Shown piece after piece: positions 50,601 through 62,300 of a DNA stretch of 64,000 nt. A program made the translations under genes and the position numbers. The number at the start of each line of letters is the position of its first letter. The stretch's first letter is position 1. The DNA is taken from positions 4,958,793 to 5,022,792 of the forward strand of contig OZ025876.1 of NCBI GenBank assembly GCA_964019415.1, read 5' to 3'. Source of the DNA: Ianthella basta (lineage: Eukaryota; Porifera; Demospongiae; Verongiida; Ianthellidae). Under the pieces are notes generated by a model. It saw only the letters and a list, made by a program, of their open reading frames with translations, was not told the origin of the DNA and searched no databases.

Positions 50601-53600
50601 TGAGCTCTTGTTCTTGATGAGTAAGCAAACTTAGGTCGGAGAGAAGCACAGTGCTAGGCTAAATAGGCTGCACCACTGAAGAGAGAGAGTGACCCCTGAA
50701 AAGTGAACTAATATGGTGGAAGGCACACTGCTGAAATATCATGAAACCTGAGCCAACAGTCTGTCATTGTTGACATGTTCTGTGAATCTCCCAAGTTTTA
50801 AACCTGCTAATTTACTTTTGCGGCAAGTTTTGTGCCCGCCAATGTTTCCCACTATACAGTAATACCAAGAGTAGATAAGAGATGAGAGTACACAACCACG
50901 TACACCCGCCTGTAACAACATTTTTCTAAAATGGCACAGCAAAACGTCATGCATTGGCATGGCTGCGTATAATTTATTCTGACGTAATGGCAATGGCTGC
51001 GTAGCTACATAGAGTGACACCTACGCAATATGTTCACAAAGACAGAACGAGTTCTACCAAGAGTTCGAAGAGTTGACAAAGCATTCGATAGGAGATTTAG
51101 CAGGAGTGATCAGCACAGAGCTGCGTAATGCGATGCCAAGCACACACAGACCAGTGGATTGAGTTAATAGTATTCATCCATTACATCAGAATATTAGCAG
51201 CGTTACCATGCCCACATGTGATGTGCTGCTACGGCAATTTAGAAAAATGCTGTTATACACGCAGGGATACGCAGTTGCGTACTCTCATCTCTTATCTATT
51301 CTTGATAATACTTAACACCAGACCCTTTTACACATGGTGTGCACATGATATGGCTTGATTTTGATTGCTATGTATGTCTAATTTATGTTACCTTGCATAA
51401 TTTATTATTCAGATTTATCACAACTGGGCAAAAACGGCAATGATCACAACTGTGGATAAAGCTGAGATCTTCACAAAGGCATGTCCTGAGGTGATTTCTA
51501 AGCTAGCTGACCTCTCCATAAAGTGGTTGCAACAAACCTGCCTTGATCTGGGAAGTTTTCCTAATCCCACTATTGTGCTGACAGTGATGTGGAACATGAT
51601 GAGACTGGTGTGTCGTTGTGGAACAGGTGACTGTCTGAAGGTAGTCAGGCAGATGACTGAGAAGCTCATTTGTAAGTTCACACTCTATAGAATGTTCTAT
51701 GGGTGTAATGTTCCTTGTCTTGCATATGGTACAGTGCATGGAAAAGGTAATGGCGACCAAAAACTGGCAATAACTTTCGCCTTTTAATCAGTAATGAGTG
51801 GCAATCGGTGAAACAGTAACTGTTAGCATGCAATGGTTACCAGTTAATGTGACGGCATCGGAATTATATGCACAATGGTATGTTCCAGGTGTTCAGTGAT
51901 AGCGAACAGCAGGGAGGATGGTCTTAACTGCAAACAGCAGATCATGCAGCTTTACTTCAAGCCTGGAGATGTCCAGTTAGAGAATCATCAAAGTCCTAGT
52001 AAAAGATAGACTCAAAATCCCCAAGACGACTGATTGGACCACAATTTCCAGGTACAAGGTGTGCGTAATGTGTAACTCCATTTCATCTGCCAAGAAACGT
52101 TGGCTAGTCTCCTACCTAAACTACCACTCGTCTGTCAGCCATTGTGATGTGACATTATTTTACTATTCCTCGAAAACATGGAGGCTACGAAGCAGTTTGA
52201 GCTCTAGGTTTAGAGGCTGATTGGTTGACGCTGCAAGCTCACACTTGAAGTACTGGCTATCACTGAAACCATAGATACTCAGTTTAGGGTTGAGTATCTA
52301 TGCTGAAACACAAATGCAAGCCGCTACATACATACGTGTGTGCGAAACCGTTAACCATTAAACGGTAACCACCACTGGTTAACATGTTGTGACGATCAGT
52401 ACCTAACCCATTGGTGCCTAATGACCGGAAAACTGGTCAGTATTATGCAACCCCTATATGCCGAATGACTGGTTTTCTGTTCACTTCCAGTAGGGTCTAA
52501 AGTCGAGCCTCTTCTGAAGCCTAGAAGAAAAGTGCCGTCATTTTAACACTGCCACTGCAATGTATAGTATCTTGTTAGTTTACGTTGCCCAAAACAAGGC
52601 ATTTGCAAATAGCGAAGTATGCAAAGTTGCATGGTAATCGATACCATTTTACAACTTTTCCACAGAAAGGAGCCTTCTCCAAGCGCACTTCCGGAGATCC
52701 CCAAATATTTCCAAGAAGTGGTCCACAATCATGCATAGAGACTTCCTTGCAGATTTCAATTTCCAGCGCTGTCATTTGTGGGTAGATTTGACAAATGGGA
52801 CCCACTTGTTGCTATTTGTCGATTTTGAGTTAGCGGTACTGGGTGGAAGTACAGTAGATGAGCTCCAGATCTCCAGAATTTGTAAGTAGTATTTACACTT
52901 TGTATTTCACATCACCAATCACTTGCCCACTCACAACTACCGATGTTACACAAAATTTGTAATAGACCAGTTGCATGTAAGCGATGGTATGTTAGTTGAT
53001 GACAACTCATGTAGACTACTGCCTGGCCTGCATGGCCTGTATCTATGGCAGAGCACAGCCACAAGCTGTTCAAGTCCTTCCCCATTTGCAGCACATCACA
53101 TACAATCACAGAAACAATTTTTCAATGCACTTTAACTTTAATTTAACTATTTGTTCGAATGGTGACATAAGGAGCAAATAATGGTGACATAAGGATTTGC
53201 TCCTTATGTCACCATTCGAACAAATATGTTTGATAACAGGACCCCAATGATGACATCACTAGGAGTGAAATTCATCAAGACTTATACACAACTGGTCTGT
53301 TACTAATGGGTATTGCTGTCTCCCTCTTATGCTGGGGGTATTGTCCTTTATTAGTTTCTTCTCTGGCCTTTGTGGCTTTGCAGTTTATAGTGTTTGCATT
53401 TGTGTGTGTGTGTGATGGCCGGCATTGGCTTAAACTACAGTACACATCTTAAAATTGTACCATTACCCAAACTGGTACATAGCAACTTGTTAACTCATTA
53501 TGCCCAACTTCAACATTTGCACACGTGCTTCAAGGGCCCAAATTCAAAATGGCAGATGACATATTAAAATGAGCTTTGGAATTGGTCATACTGTTCCAAA

Positions 53601-56600
53601 AGTAGGCTGTGACATGATCTTGACCCACCTCGATACCCTTTGTAAGTGTGAGTAAGACAAGAAAGGAGAGTAGTCACTTATTGTCAACCTGCTGCCACTT
53701 CTGCAATACATGGAATGTACCCAAGGACCATTTTGATGTTGGTCTACTTGTTTGCAAGTGGCCTGCTTCTGTGTTAGTTGCTGGCACGCATTGCTGGTGG
53801 TTCAGTTACTGTTCTGTTCATGTAGAAGATCATGGCCACAGGACTGCCAGTTGCTGCAAATGACTCGAAGCTGTTGCTTTGGTTTTGGGCATGGACAGGA
53901 AGTGTTCTAAATTTTTGTCATAAGTGGCTGTAAATGGCTGCGCGCATGCTAAGAAAAAGTGAGGAAGTAAGCCAGATGCTCATTGCTGTCTTTGTTTCAT
54001 TCGGCTACAAGTCCTGTTGATGCTGTTCATTTTCATTCAGTTGGTGCCACAATGGACTTCAGTGATCACGAGTTGCAGTAGCCTTGACCTGCTGTTGCAT
54101 GGTCATTTCAAAAGCAGCAATTTCAATGAAGACACCCCTTGAGAGAGTGTGCTCTGATGATTTACCTTTGCTCTAATGTTTTGTCCTAAATTCTAACTAT
54201 TTAACTAACTAACACCTTCAACAGTTTTGTCCATTCCAGCTCCAATGGCACCAAATGCGAAATTTTCCCTAACGGTAGCTGTTAACTGTGGTGCAGATTC
54301 CACTTAACACTTAATGTTGGTATTCAGACTAAATGGCATCCAACATTGGTGAGAAGTAACGTAGAGGTGGTTTCAGTTGTGGTGTGTTATTTATACTACA
54401 ACTGATGCTGAATGGTAGAACAAATTGTTGTACTTCTGCCTTTATTTGTCATAGTTACTGTATAGTGTAGGCACACGGATGCAAATCAATTCCAGTACTC
54501 CACAATTACTCCTCTATTTTGAAGAAGATGCAGAGCAAGTGTTTATATAACTCTGTTCTCTTCAGCTGCACTTATCTCACTATATAGGCTCATTGTTGCG
54601 TCATATGTGAATGAAAGGCTTTTGAGCATTTTACACAGCATAAATGTCATACAACATTTTAGGACATTTCAACCTGTGTTTCCTTGTCAGCTGAACAACT
54701 GAAAAATGAGCGAGAGGGAGCTAATAAATACTAAGTAAACTAATGACGTCATAAAGAAGGATGAGTGAAAAGGCGGGAAGTTTAAACCTTTTAATTACCA
54801 ACGGCACATATATGCATCAAGGTATTGCATGCACTTAAGTGCCAATGACGCATATATGTGTCAAAGACAAGGCGCACACGTTTATGGTGTTTTTCATCTA
54901 CTATGAAAGGACAGCAGCTCAGAGTGGTTTGTAGAAAATTTACTAGTCCTCTGTGCGAAGTCTGCCACTGCGCAAGATAAGTAAACGCATGTTTGGTGGC
55001 GTGTTGTAAGTACACATGATCAATGTGGAAGCAAGTTAGATGACAAGGAGGTAATGCAATATGTGAATATCCTACATATTGAGCCAAAAGAGCAGTGAAT
55101 GTGGAAACTTTTCTTCCTTTTCGGCAAAGCATTCTTCAGACCTACTGTAACTTTGCTGCCCACATTTCGCATACTGCCTTATGGCAGATCTGAAAAAAAA
55201 TGTAAGTTTCTTGTGGCAAGTACTGTACCTGTATTCATCGTACATGCATAGAACAGTACATTTTTATGACACATATACTGTATGTATTGAAACCAGACCT
55301 TAGTTTACTAGTGGTATTTTGTTTTGCACACAGGTCTGCTGTCCTCAATTCTCCCCAGGCATAGTCCAACACATGGAACAGAAAGTGCTGACAGCAAAAC
55401 CAGTGACCTGCCTTTGGACATTATGGCAGACTCCTTCACTTCTCTGCTAGTAGACCTGTTCACAATGCTGCCAGCAGTTGATGGCCAAGAGCTCTTTGAT
55501 ACCCTTCACAAAGTTTACCCTACACCACTGGATGCCAAGAGATCCTTGGAAATGGTATATTATGAATACAGTGCATGGCGTCGGCGCTGCTTAGATGGAG
55601 CCACTGCATTTTCAATGACTCACCATACAACTTTCTTTCCAAGCGAACCGCCATTGGAAGGCTTTGAACATGAACTAGAAGAGGCCAGTCGAAGGTATGG
55701 ATATATATCAAGTCATCACCACTCTGCCGCAAGACCAGAACCTCATTGTGACTGTGAAAGAACTGAAATTCTGCAACTTTGTCGCACCCAGTGCTCAGTG
55801 TCTACCAGCCATATCTCTTTTCTGGAGAACCTACACAAGGCCCTACAAGAAGCCAATGGACCCTTTCAGTTTCAACTGCAGCTTCTCACTGCTCAAGTTT
55901 CCAACTGTTTTAGTTATGACTGGGCACATCCTGCCCCTGTTTTTATTTACAACCGGCGTAGATGTGGTTACGGTGGTTTCAATCCCAGGGAATCTGTACT
56001 TGCATGTAATGACATTGGATCTGCTCTTCAAGCACTCAAGGCTATGTGGATGTTTTCAATGACACCAGAGAGTGTCCTTAGCTTGCTAGAATCTCTGCAG
56101 GATCACGCATCTCCACAGATCTTCAATATCATGTATGATATCCTGATATCTGTACTTAATTGTGCGGCATATCTTCATATGCACATTTTTGAGCTCATCC
56201 ACAAGTTTACCTTGAAACCAGGATACATTCTCCATGCTGTGAATGTTGTTACCTGCGGTATATCTGGTAAGAATCAGGACAGTGATGAATGCAGAATCAC
56301 TTTCATACAGTGTGCTGAAGCTCTTGGAACATCATACAACCAGCATAAGGCACTAGGTGCTGATGAAGAAACATTGTTTAAGCTCAGATGTAATGCTGTC
56401 GACCTACTGCATCAGGCAGTATCCATCTCTGTAGCTATGTCACCACAGTTAGAATCTGTGTACCAGTCAAGCTCCATAGGAGTAGATGTACTGAGTCTGA
56501 TGCAGGTAGTGTGTGACTCAGGGGAGGATGCCTTGGCTGACTTGCTTGCTGTGGTGGTGATACATCCAGGAGGCTGCCTTTTGCAAACTCTGAAGAAAAT

Positions 56601-56922
56601 GGATCAACTTGGTGACTACTATTTCAAGGACGGTGGTCCATCAAAACCTTTGCAGGTGTATCCTTTCAAGAAAATGGTTTTATCCTTGCTGAAGAGGAGA
56701 AAGAACAAGATTCAGACACTTGCAGACTTGCATGGAGATTCTGGAAAAGTTAGAAAACGTATTGTTGACCTCCAGGCTTGTTTTAAGTTTGTGGGAGTGG
56801 AAGAAAACATCAGTACTTTCCTTTCACGGAAACGTTTACATCCCTATAGTAAAAAAGGAAAAATGACATCAAAACGCTTGCGGGTTCACATGGAGAAGCA
56901 GCCTGAGGAGAGTTGTCAATGA
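41682..56922 (+). CDS. Gene D: SWIM zinc-finger (ZSWIM8/EBAX-like) protein, damaged 5' end
   Basis: Exons 41682-42033 (start uncertain), 42141-42524, 45218-45563, 49465-50071, 51413-51671 and 55334-56922 join in frame to 1178 residues. Where A and C have the start codon within CATGTACTCAC, D has CATTTACTCAC (about 41602-41612). An extra G in the run at about 41716-41719 then shifts the frame, so the upstream ATG at 41420 ends at a stop near 41765. The first usable in-frame ATG is 41682, removing about 30 N-terminal residues but keeping PLKELCCRFV (43-52) and the SWIM finger (C162, C164, C170, H172). From there no stop or frame break occurs, so the gene may be alive with a shortened N-terminus. 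The C-terminal tail (KRLHPYSKKGKM and on) shares gene C's out-of-frame duplication. A possible ATTAAA lies at 57085. Confidence 0.82.
42525..45217 (+). other. Intron 2 of gene D
   Basis: A 2.7-kb phase-1 intron. It holds a TTTCACGA-type repeat around 42730-42860, the HIRAN-like remnant 42946-43190, and a TAGTCTCGCATGCC motif near 44253 related to the TIR family ends. Short frames at 43489-44900 were not recognised. Confidence 0.55.
42946..43190 (+). pseudogene. HIRAN-like domain remnant
   Basis: Across frames the plus strand reads CVRGYHVYKDV, then GEELQCARE, CAVAIPEDNEVVGHI and RKISCVCALLFPK. This order resembles a HIRAN-type domain that is abundant in invertebrate repeats (VRGYHVYKDVW, then VVGHxPRKxS). 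Stops and frame shifts show that it is dead. It is flanked by TTTCACGA-type repeat sequence. Confidence 0.45.
45699..45824. repeat. Palindromic element, family member 3
   Basis: Arms with TTAAATGCTGACCAA, GGTGTC and GATTTAGA are mirrored around GAGGGCGCGAAGTGCCCGAG, the reverse complement of the core seen at 35187 and 37054. Confidence 0.75.
46270..46390 (+). repeat. Array of short hairpins
   Basis: GCTCTAAATTGTTATTTAGAGC, itself a near-palindrome, occurs three times back to back (46323-46390), with a fourth variant at 46270-46291. Confidence 0.85.
46376..46672 (+). repeat. 148-bp tandem duplication
   Basis: ATAGGCGCGAACGCCACGC through TTACCATGGCAACGGGATCT recurs at a period of 148 with few changes. 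Its start continues the hairpin array. Confidence 0.85.
46880..48590 (-). mobile_element. LINE reverse-transcriptase remnant, interrupted
   Basis: Read on the minus strand from high to low coordinates: GGLDGHWPQHLK, FLLGASSVALEK, RPIAV (48350-48140); after the inserted foldback, LKLDMKNAFN (near 47390), QSAEDIQQRDPLGPLLFCLT, a DDGTLGGS active-site region (near 47170), then LELVDRAAADLGLQLNHDKS (47148-46882). Frame shifts and stops show that it is dead. Confidence 0.7.
47473..47831. mobile_element. Foldback MITE inserted in the LINE remnant
   Basis: Arms 47473-47596 and 47705-47831 are reverse complements (TGACAAG, GGTACTTACCT, GCATACAGGTTGAC, TTTTGCCACTGTGCTGG, AGGCCTTTTCGGAGAATC, CTCCTCATCAGCAG). 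They are about 120 bp each with a 110-bp centre. The element splits the LINE coding sequence, so it arrived later. Confidence 0.8.
48771..49070 (-). pseudogene. Second RecQ-like helicase N-terminal fragment
   Basis: The minus-strand frame reads LSQQQVAAILCIVNGKD, TVVCLPTGHGKSVIFEVLPW. This is again the Q-like motif and Walker A (GHGKS) of RecQ helicases, followed by loss of similarity. The first 55 bases of the reading frame (49013-49067) are repeated in inverted orientation at 48793-48850, making a foldback. A possible outer end pair is TTAGTCTAGCCA at 48002 and its mirror at about 49247-49256, but this is uncertain. Confidence 0.55.
50072..51412 (+). other. Intron 4 of gene D
   Basis: A phase-0 intron of 1.3 kb. 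Its middle is the inverted-repeat element 50858-51318. Nothing else was recognised. Confidence 0.65.
50858..51318. mobile_element. Short TIR element (MITE) in intron 4 of gene D
   Basis: AAGAGTAGATAAGAGATGAG, AGTAC, then AACA(A/G)CATTTTTCTAAA at 50868-50940 is mirrored at about 51232-51308. The arms are near 70-90 bp and there is no coding capacity. Confidence 0.7.
51672..55333 (+). other. Intron 5 of gene D
   Basis: A 3.7-kb phase-1 intron. It includes a small GTTAACC/GGTAACC palindromic stretch near 52350, a TTTTGAGTTAGCGGTACTG motif at 52813 shared with 63195, and the perfect hairpin 53148-53226. The minus-strand 113-residue frame at 54791-55132 was not recognised. Confidence 0.55.
53148..53226. 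repeat. Perfect 31-bp inverted repeat with 17-base loop
   Basis: The arm 53148-53178 (TATTTGTTCGAATGGTGACA, TAAGGAGCAAA) is exactly mirrored at 53196-53226. The loop repeats ATGGTGACATAAGGA once more. An RNA copy would fold into a strong stem. Confidence 0.9.
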
Positions 56923-59278
56923 CTTCAGTGTACTCAGGCATCCTTACCGTGCACCAGTGTAAAACTCCTATACAGTTCCCGTTCCAAATTCATAATAATG
57001 ATAGTTAATTTTAGAACAACGCAACTTTGCATTAATTTGCTTTCCTCATTCTGTAGGACTGTACGTATTTGTGCCTTTAGAATAATTAAATTAAATGCTA
57101 ATTGCTGCTGTGCTGTGTTTTCAGAACAGCCTAATGACAGACCATGCATAGTTTGCATTAGGAGCATACAATATGCATCATGCAAATGCATGTACTTGGC
57201 GATGCAGCACTTACAATTATCCCCTGCCATGTAACACTAGCAACAATTTGCTATTGCATCTCAGCTGTCTGTGATTATAAGCTTCAAATGATCAGACCTA
57301 GGTTTTCTCTGTGGCAGGCCAGCATGCATAGGTTGCTCGTATTAGGCTACTATGTACAGTGTGGATTAGCAGCAAAAACAACATGGAGAGCAGCAGTATT
57401 ATAATTGTATGTTTACAAATTTTGCTTGTGATTCCACCACTGCAAAGATACGTATGTTCTGGATGATAATACTTCAAATTCTTCAACTACTAGGCTGACC
57501 AGCTGAGTATTTGCAAATTGCTGATAGTGTCTGAAAAACTTTGCCCCATATACATACTGCAGTGGGATAATTATACACCTTCATCAATGCTAACATCTAA
57601 ACTGACATGCACATGACCCAATGAGAACATTTTGGTTCAAAGTTATTACATGTACTTGATGTAATGCAATTACAGACTGTGAATTACAAATTGTACAGTG
57701 TACACACACTATATACAATCTTGCATTAGAATCATCAGTGTATGCATTTAGGGTAATTATATAAGTTACTTCATGGACTGTTAGCTGTTTCATCATGAGC
57801 TGTCCTGCAGTGGCTGTGCAAGCTAGTGGTCCATTCACACCCTGCTATCAGTGCTTGATCCAGAATAGCCTGCAGGGCCTGGTCACGGTTCAGTATATGG
57901 TTCCAAAGAGATATGGCTGAGAGGAAATATACAAAGCACGATGGGGAACCTGGGCTACATACACAACACAGACTACACATGTACATGAACAAGTGTGTTT
58001 AGCTATAGAATGCATAACTGTATCACATTTGGTGGCTACCAAATAGCATGCAACATTTGATCCGACAAGTGGACTAGACTACCATCCCATGATCAATGGA
58101 CAATGGTTCGTGCATGCATTAATCAATGTGTAGAGGGAATGCAGCAAAGGTGCTCACTCATGTACACAAGTAGAGTACGCATGCATATAGGGTACATGAG
58201 ACTTTAATAATGAGATGAGATGGCACCTCTAGAGTGCCTTTACAACTGGATGTAATGGTCTGATATTACACACAATATGACACCTCACCCTGCTTCTTCC
58301 CTTCGCTCCAACTTCAACATTCATCCCACTCCCAGGGAGCACAGGTCACAGGCTTCGCCTACATGCATGTGCAGAAAACAGGAAAGGTGGATCTTGAACA
58401 TTACGGCCATACGTACCGACAATATTCTATACAGCATGCCACTGATCCCATAGTAACACCACACATGTGCATGCCTACCCTGCCTGCCCAAAGACCCATG
58501 CATAATTGCATACTGGTGCAAGACCTAACCCTCCACTTCTTAGTGCTGGTAACGTAATATCAACCAACAGGGTTGCATTAAACAGCCGAGTAGTGTTATC
58601 TATGTATGCTTGCATGTGTAGGGATGGCTTTTTAACTGTTTCTCTCAATTAAACCTTTTACAGGACAAGACAATTCACTGTAATTTCTGATGACTAAACT
58701 ATGTTGCTTCAAACGCAGTCTTTCACTCATGTAACAATGCCCTTCTATTAATTAAGAAGTATAGTAGCTACTTGTCACCTCTTTGCCTTTTGTATTCATT
58801 GTGTCATGGCGCCTCTGTATGCCTTTCCATTCTTACAAATTTCCCTTTAATCTTATCAAATTTTAATTTACCTCTTGTACATACATTCTGTTAATAATTT
58901 CCACCATGTTCCTTGCTTCCTGTATGTGCACACATGCCTCATATGATCACATCATCATCTGACTGTCCCTTTGTATGTAGATACGTTCTAGTGGCTGTAA
59001 TTATATTCATTGATAAAGCCAGATGTTCTTGTATAACTACAAGCAAGCTCATGGGAGTTGCAAATAATTGCTAATCATGATGGATTGTTCTGCTGTGCGG
59101 CCCTAAACCATTGCATGCATGCTCTTACTAGCTCACACTCCATGTCTCTAGCTCTGCATTGCAGTTAAAAGTATCAGTGCATGTGAGAAGGGGCTGTACT
59201 CAACCTAATCTCTTATGCAATATGCATATGGGCAAATAGGCAAATTTTGCTCATGCCCTTTCCCGCGTCGTCGTTAGT
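56923..59278. other. Spacer between genes D and E
   Basis: The 3' flank of gene D, with an ATTAAA at 57085-57090 and homology to the gene C flank near 57340-57470. From about 57500 to 59270 I see only AT-rich sequence with short frames and no gene or element I can support. Confidence 0.55.
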
Positions 59279-59284
59279 CACGTG
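59279..59284. promoter_or_regulatory. CACGTG E-box upstream of gene E
   Basis: In the context AGTCACGTGATCTTCCAAGA, ending 86 bases before the ATG. The flanks match those in A and D over about 14 bases. Confidence 0.45.
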
Positions 59285-59370
59285 ATCTTCCAAGAAGCCA
59301 ACCAGCTTCTTAGAATCGGTTGACTGTGTCCACTTTCGTGAGTTAGCTGAACGAGAGAGAGTCAGGCATC

Positions 59371-62300
59371 ATGTGCTCCCGTGGTAGTTCTCGAGATTTG
59401 TCTCACTACGGTGACGATGTGGACGAAGATGGATATGCTTACTACCCGGATGAAGACTCCGTTGGTGGCTTTGCCCATTCTGTCAGGCGTGTCCGTAGGG
59501 ATATCTTGGAGTCGAGCATAGAACTCGAGAAATGTTTCGGAGATGAGCCACCAGATGAACGGCCTGCCAAGAGGTTGCTCCCCTTAAAGGAGCTCTGTTG
59601 TCGGTTCGTAGGACAGAACTTCCCCTTTGGAGTGGTACAGTTGTATCCCTCACGTGTCCCAGAAGACATGCAACGAAGAATTGCGTTCTGGTCTTTCCCT
59701 GCTGACGAGAAGAAGCTCCTGGACTACGTCAAGGTCATGGGAGGAGCTACAGAGAATGACATTAAGTGTGCAAGAGGAACAAAAGTAAAAAGCATGATAC
59801 AATCAGGTGAGACGGTCAGCTAGCCATAGTTATATGTATAATTTGATTGTTTAATTATTGTTGTGACTGTCATTTCATCGTGACATCTTTTGCAGGAATG
59901 TACCTTACAGGAACAGTCTTATGCTCCCGGAGTACATGCAGTGGCTACTCAGGAGGGGAAGAAAAAGAGAGCTTCAGAGCATACGTCCAGTTTGACAGAG
60001 GGTGTATTACAACAACAAAGTGCTCTTGTGGTGAGCAGAACTGGTGCAGGCATGTCTTGGCCCTCTGCCTGGCACGGCTGGATGAGAGTGCTCCTCTCCA
60101 GCTCCACCCCCCGATATCAGAGACTCTGACCAACTTGAACCGAGACCAGCTCCAGAAGCTAGTTCAGTACTTCCTTGAGAAGTTGCCCCTTGAAGGTGTG
60201 GCTGCCATCCAGGAGATTGCAAGCGGCCTGCTTGACAAGGGGTCAGAGATCAATAAAATTCCAGGAGCACCAGGTGAGCATGTGCTTGCTTTTTGTTTGA
60301 CAACCCTGTCAGTTCATTTGCCTACCAACTGTGGCCTCTTACATGCAGTCATAATATGTATGAACATTCCTACTGCATGTCGTTTATGTCCACTACCAGC
60401 AAACATGTTGACACAAGATGAGCGTGTGGTTTTATCATTCTGTGTGTTACCATAGCTATGTCTGTGAATGTACATATTTTGTGTGTAATTTGAAGGCTGA
60501 ATTGTACACTGATTCATGCAAAACTCTATGCCAATCCACTTCTATTACCAAGAAGGCATTCCTATATATTTCCTGATGGACATCATGCTGTCCAAGGCTT
60601 GATGGAGGTTGTGGTGTCATTTCCATAGCTTTCCACTGTATGGCAAATGGGCTTATAAACTGCTTGCTCTGCTATGTTAAGTGTTAAAATTCAGTGTTCC
60701 ATTGCTTTGGCTGCAGATTTGACAGCAGGAGGGTGCCCTGGTGAGAAACCTGTGTGGCAGATGGACAAAAGTGTTATCATCAAAAGGCTGGACTCAGCCT
60801 ATGAGGTAAAGCTTGACAAAGTATATCGTGGATACTATGAGTCCTCTTCCGCTCTCCAGAGGTTTACAGCTACACTTGTAGGATTCAAGGAGTTTACCTC
60901 AGACTCTGGACCCAACACTCCGTCTGACCTGCACACCCTTCTACTGTATGAAGATGACAACTTGTCCATTGCTTTGAAGTGGGCTTTAGAGAAGTTATCG
61001 GCAGAGATTTCCACGAAAGTGTATCAACATCCATATTCACAGCTTGGTGTTATGAACAAGGACCAGAAGTGGTAAGTGCCAAGTAGATAACATATATGTG
61101 GCAGGCGCAGTTAAAAACGACGAATTAGGCATATCTTGGCGAATTTCACTTTTTTACATTTTCCGAAGGATCACACCTAGATCTAACTTTCCACCGAGTT
61201 TCAAGGTCATCTTGTACTTCTACGCGACGATTTGCGATGCTATTTGTCAATACGCATTTTGGACGAACGGCCATTTTAGAATACAGTATTTATATTATAG
61301 GGATACTTTGCAATACATATAAATAATGTATTGTGCAATAGGAGAGCTATTATCAATATACGTTATACCGCGTACAAATGAATGTACTAGAGTGTATACT
61401 TTTCGAGGAGTGGAAGTGCAACACTATGTTTTGACTGTTCCTTCGCTCTTGCTGCTCTTGCGCATCATTTTGAATGTGTACTGGCTTTATCTATTTCCTT
61501 GCGAAGTTCTGGTTGTGCTGTTTTGATGCAGCGTCGTGCATATGCTCCGACAGGGACTGTGCCCTTCTAAGTTTAACTTGCTGCTCATGAAGGCCTTTCT
61601 GTTGCACAAGGATAACAGGTGCTGAGGCCAGCCTGGCGCCCAACGATGAAGAAGCTCGTGAAATCTAGCGATATCGGCCGGGCAGACACTGAGAAGATGA
61701 CAAAGCAACTGCAACGAGAACTTCACAAGGTCCGTACGTACACAGTCTGCCCAGAATAGCAGCAAGAACGATAACAGCCAGCAATCAGCGACGAACGGTA
61801 CCTGCCAATGCTCTTGTCTCTTTCTCCATTCTGCACCCCGTCGGTCACAATCCACAGCCGTCTCCTGCATAGAGATCAGGTAGTCTTCTTCCAACAGTGC
61901 CTGCTTTTTTGCGCGGCTCCTGTTCAATCTCCTCTGTAAGTACATCAGTATCAGTGTGGATAGCAGCCTTGCTTGTGCCAGCGAGGCAGTTGTACAACTT
62001 ACATGCCCCGTAAGTGCTTCCAAAGTAGGCAGTGCTGCTGTTGAAGATACTGAGATACTCATTTTCGCGCGTCGTACTCAATCATGAGTGAACGTTCGCC
62101 CATAACTTTGCCAAACGAAGGACTTTTTCGACGGTTCCAACGTCGGCAGCAAGAACACACCTCGGTGCACAAAGTGGCCATGTTTCAACTTGATCGGACT
62201 AATAGCTTCCGAGTTACAAACGGAAATATACCGACAATTTTTGCCGACTTCCTGTGAAGAATTTTGGATCCGGAATAATTCGTCGTTTCTAAATGCGCCT

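Noticed and set aside
54791-55132. 113-residue minus-strand frame, considered as a piggyBac transposase piece
   Set aside because: I could not find a DDD pattern or a matching motif order, and no TTAA-flanked ends were located.
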